This document shows positions 63,771 through 64,000 of a stretch of 64,000 bases of DNA, piece after piece. This DNA comes from JAVJRN01 sp040218415. GTDB taxonomy: Bacteria > Bacteroidota > Bacteroidia > Cytophagales > Cyclobacteriaceae. Every line of letters starts with the position of its first letter. Positions within the stretch are counted from its first letter, which is position 1. The stretch is from contig JAVJRN010000066.1 in assembly GCA_040218415.1 (NCBI GenBank), positions 124,001 through 188,000 on the forward strand, given 5' to 3'. The notes below the pieces were generated by a model, which did no database searches, was not told where the DNA came from, and saw only the letters and a program-made list of their open reading frames with translations. The translations under genes were made by a program, and so were the position numbers.

Positions 63771-64000
63771 ATGGGAAAAGTTAGATTGAGTGAATTAAGC
63801 GAAGAACAATTAAAAGCAAAAGAGAAAAGTCTCAAATTATTCATCCTTTTTTTTATTCCATTAATCATTGGTTTATTCTATGTTGTATTTAAAGATTATA
63901 TCGATGGAAAAGAAATAGACTTCTCAGTTTTAACAATAGCGATATGTACTCTTGGTGGACCTGCGGTGCTTTATCCTGAATTGAAAGAAGTAAAAAATGA
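63771..64000 (+). CDS. Small membrane protein, 3' end outside the window
   Basis: ATG 63771 opens a frame to the window edge (76 codons). A charged N-terminus (KVRLSELSEEQLKAKEKSL) precedes two hydrophobic segments (FILFFIPLIIGLFYVV and SVLTIAICTLGGPAVLY). The reading frame, composition and leader-like charge pattern support a real gene. Family unknown, partial. Confidence 0.7.
   Translation, partial: MGKVRLSELSEEQLKAKEKSLKLFILFFIPLIIGLFYVVFKDYIDGKEIDFSVLTIAICTLGGPAVLYPELKEVKN

Overview
The window looks like a chromosomal piece of a marine Bacteroidota, most likely a Cytophagales relative of Reichenbachiella or Fulvivirga. The grounds are the AT-rich intergenic DNA, absence of Shine-Dalgarno sequences, FecI/FecR/TonB-receptor logic, many Sec or lipobox leaders ending in beta-barrel or propeller domains, a DUF1501/DUF1800 pair, TIG-kelch and lamin-tail lipoproteins, and a Cys-type glutathione peroxidase. 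The genus is inferred. No rRNA, tRNA or CRISPR was seen.

Layout. 0-6.8 kb is ordinary chromosome: gyrA, a TPR protein, a thioredoxin/DUF6952 pair and a SnoaL-like protein, with clear terminators. 7-10.9 kb is decaying: a stop-interrupted SRPBCC gene, a DUF4174/glutathione peroxidase pair, a PadR regulator without a visible partner, and the first copy of a 331-bp dispersed repeat. 10.9-21.3 kb holds short accessory operons: barrel protein/proline iminopeptidase-like hydrolase/CPBP protease, a TolB-TPR-AraC regulator with a membrane class III cyclase, two class C beta-lactamase-like hydrolases, and an NmrA-like reductase. 21.3-22.1 kb is a graveyard with the second 331-bp copy.

22.5-29.2 kb is the best candidate for a coherent system: an ECF sigma factor, FecR-type anti-sigma factor and TonB-dependent receptor, flanked on both sides by related secreted lipoproteins. 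Three transcription units there carry the same bipartite promoter-like element (CGGTAGGGA, exactly 14 nt, then C[GT]GTTTT[CT]TGA). This looks like a sigma-factor regulon readable from the sequence alone.

29.9-32.5 kb is an arsenic operon (arsR, DUF6428, arsenate reductase-like phosphatase, ACR3 pump) with two identical 16-bp operator candidates. 32.8-43.1 kb has a TIG-kelch lipoprotein split by an in-frame TGA, a barrel partner, a lamin-tail lipoprotein, a P-type Ca2+ ATPase, a zeta-toxin-like kinase with a small overlapping ORF, and a GreA/GreB factor. 43.9-46.4 kb is an IS21-family element; its right end abuts, and has beheaded, a type IIG restriction-modification gene, which also carries an in-frame palindromic element. 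50.4-64 kb holds a coiled-coil protein, an LCAT-like lipase, a peptidoglycan hydrolase, DUF1501/DUF1800, a CE2-like esterase and small envelope genes.

Repeats are the other theme. Three intergenic arrays (37.9, 43.4, 51.1 kb) have a strict 21- or 22-bp period with a short constant core and variable remainder. An 85-87 bp palindromic element family occurs both between genes and inside the restriction gene. A dispersed family with the core TAACGCAGGACATTATATAA occurs at four loci. I do not recognise the arrays as a described class.
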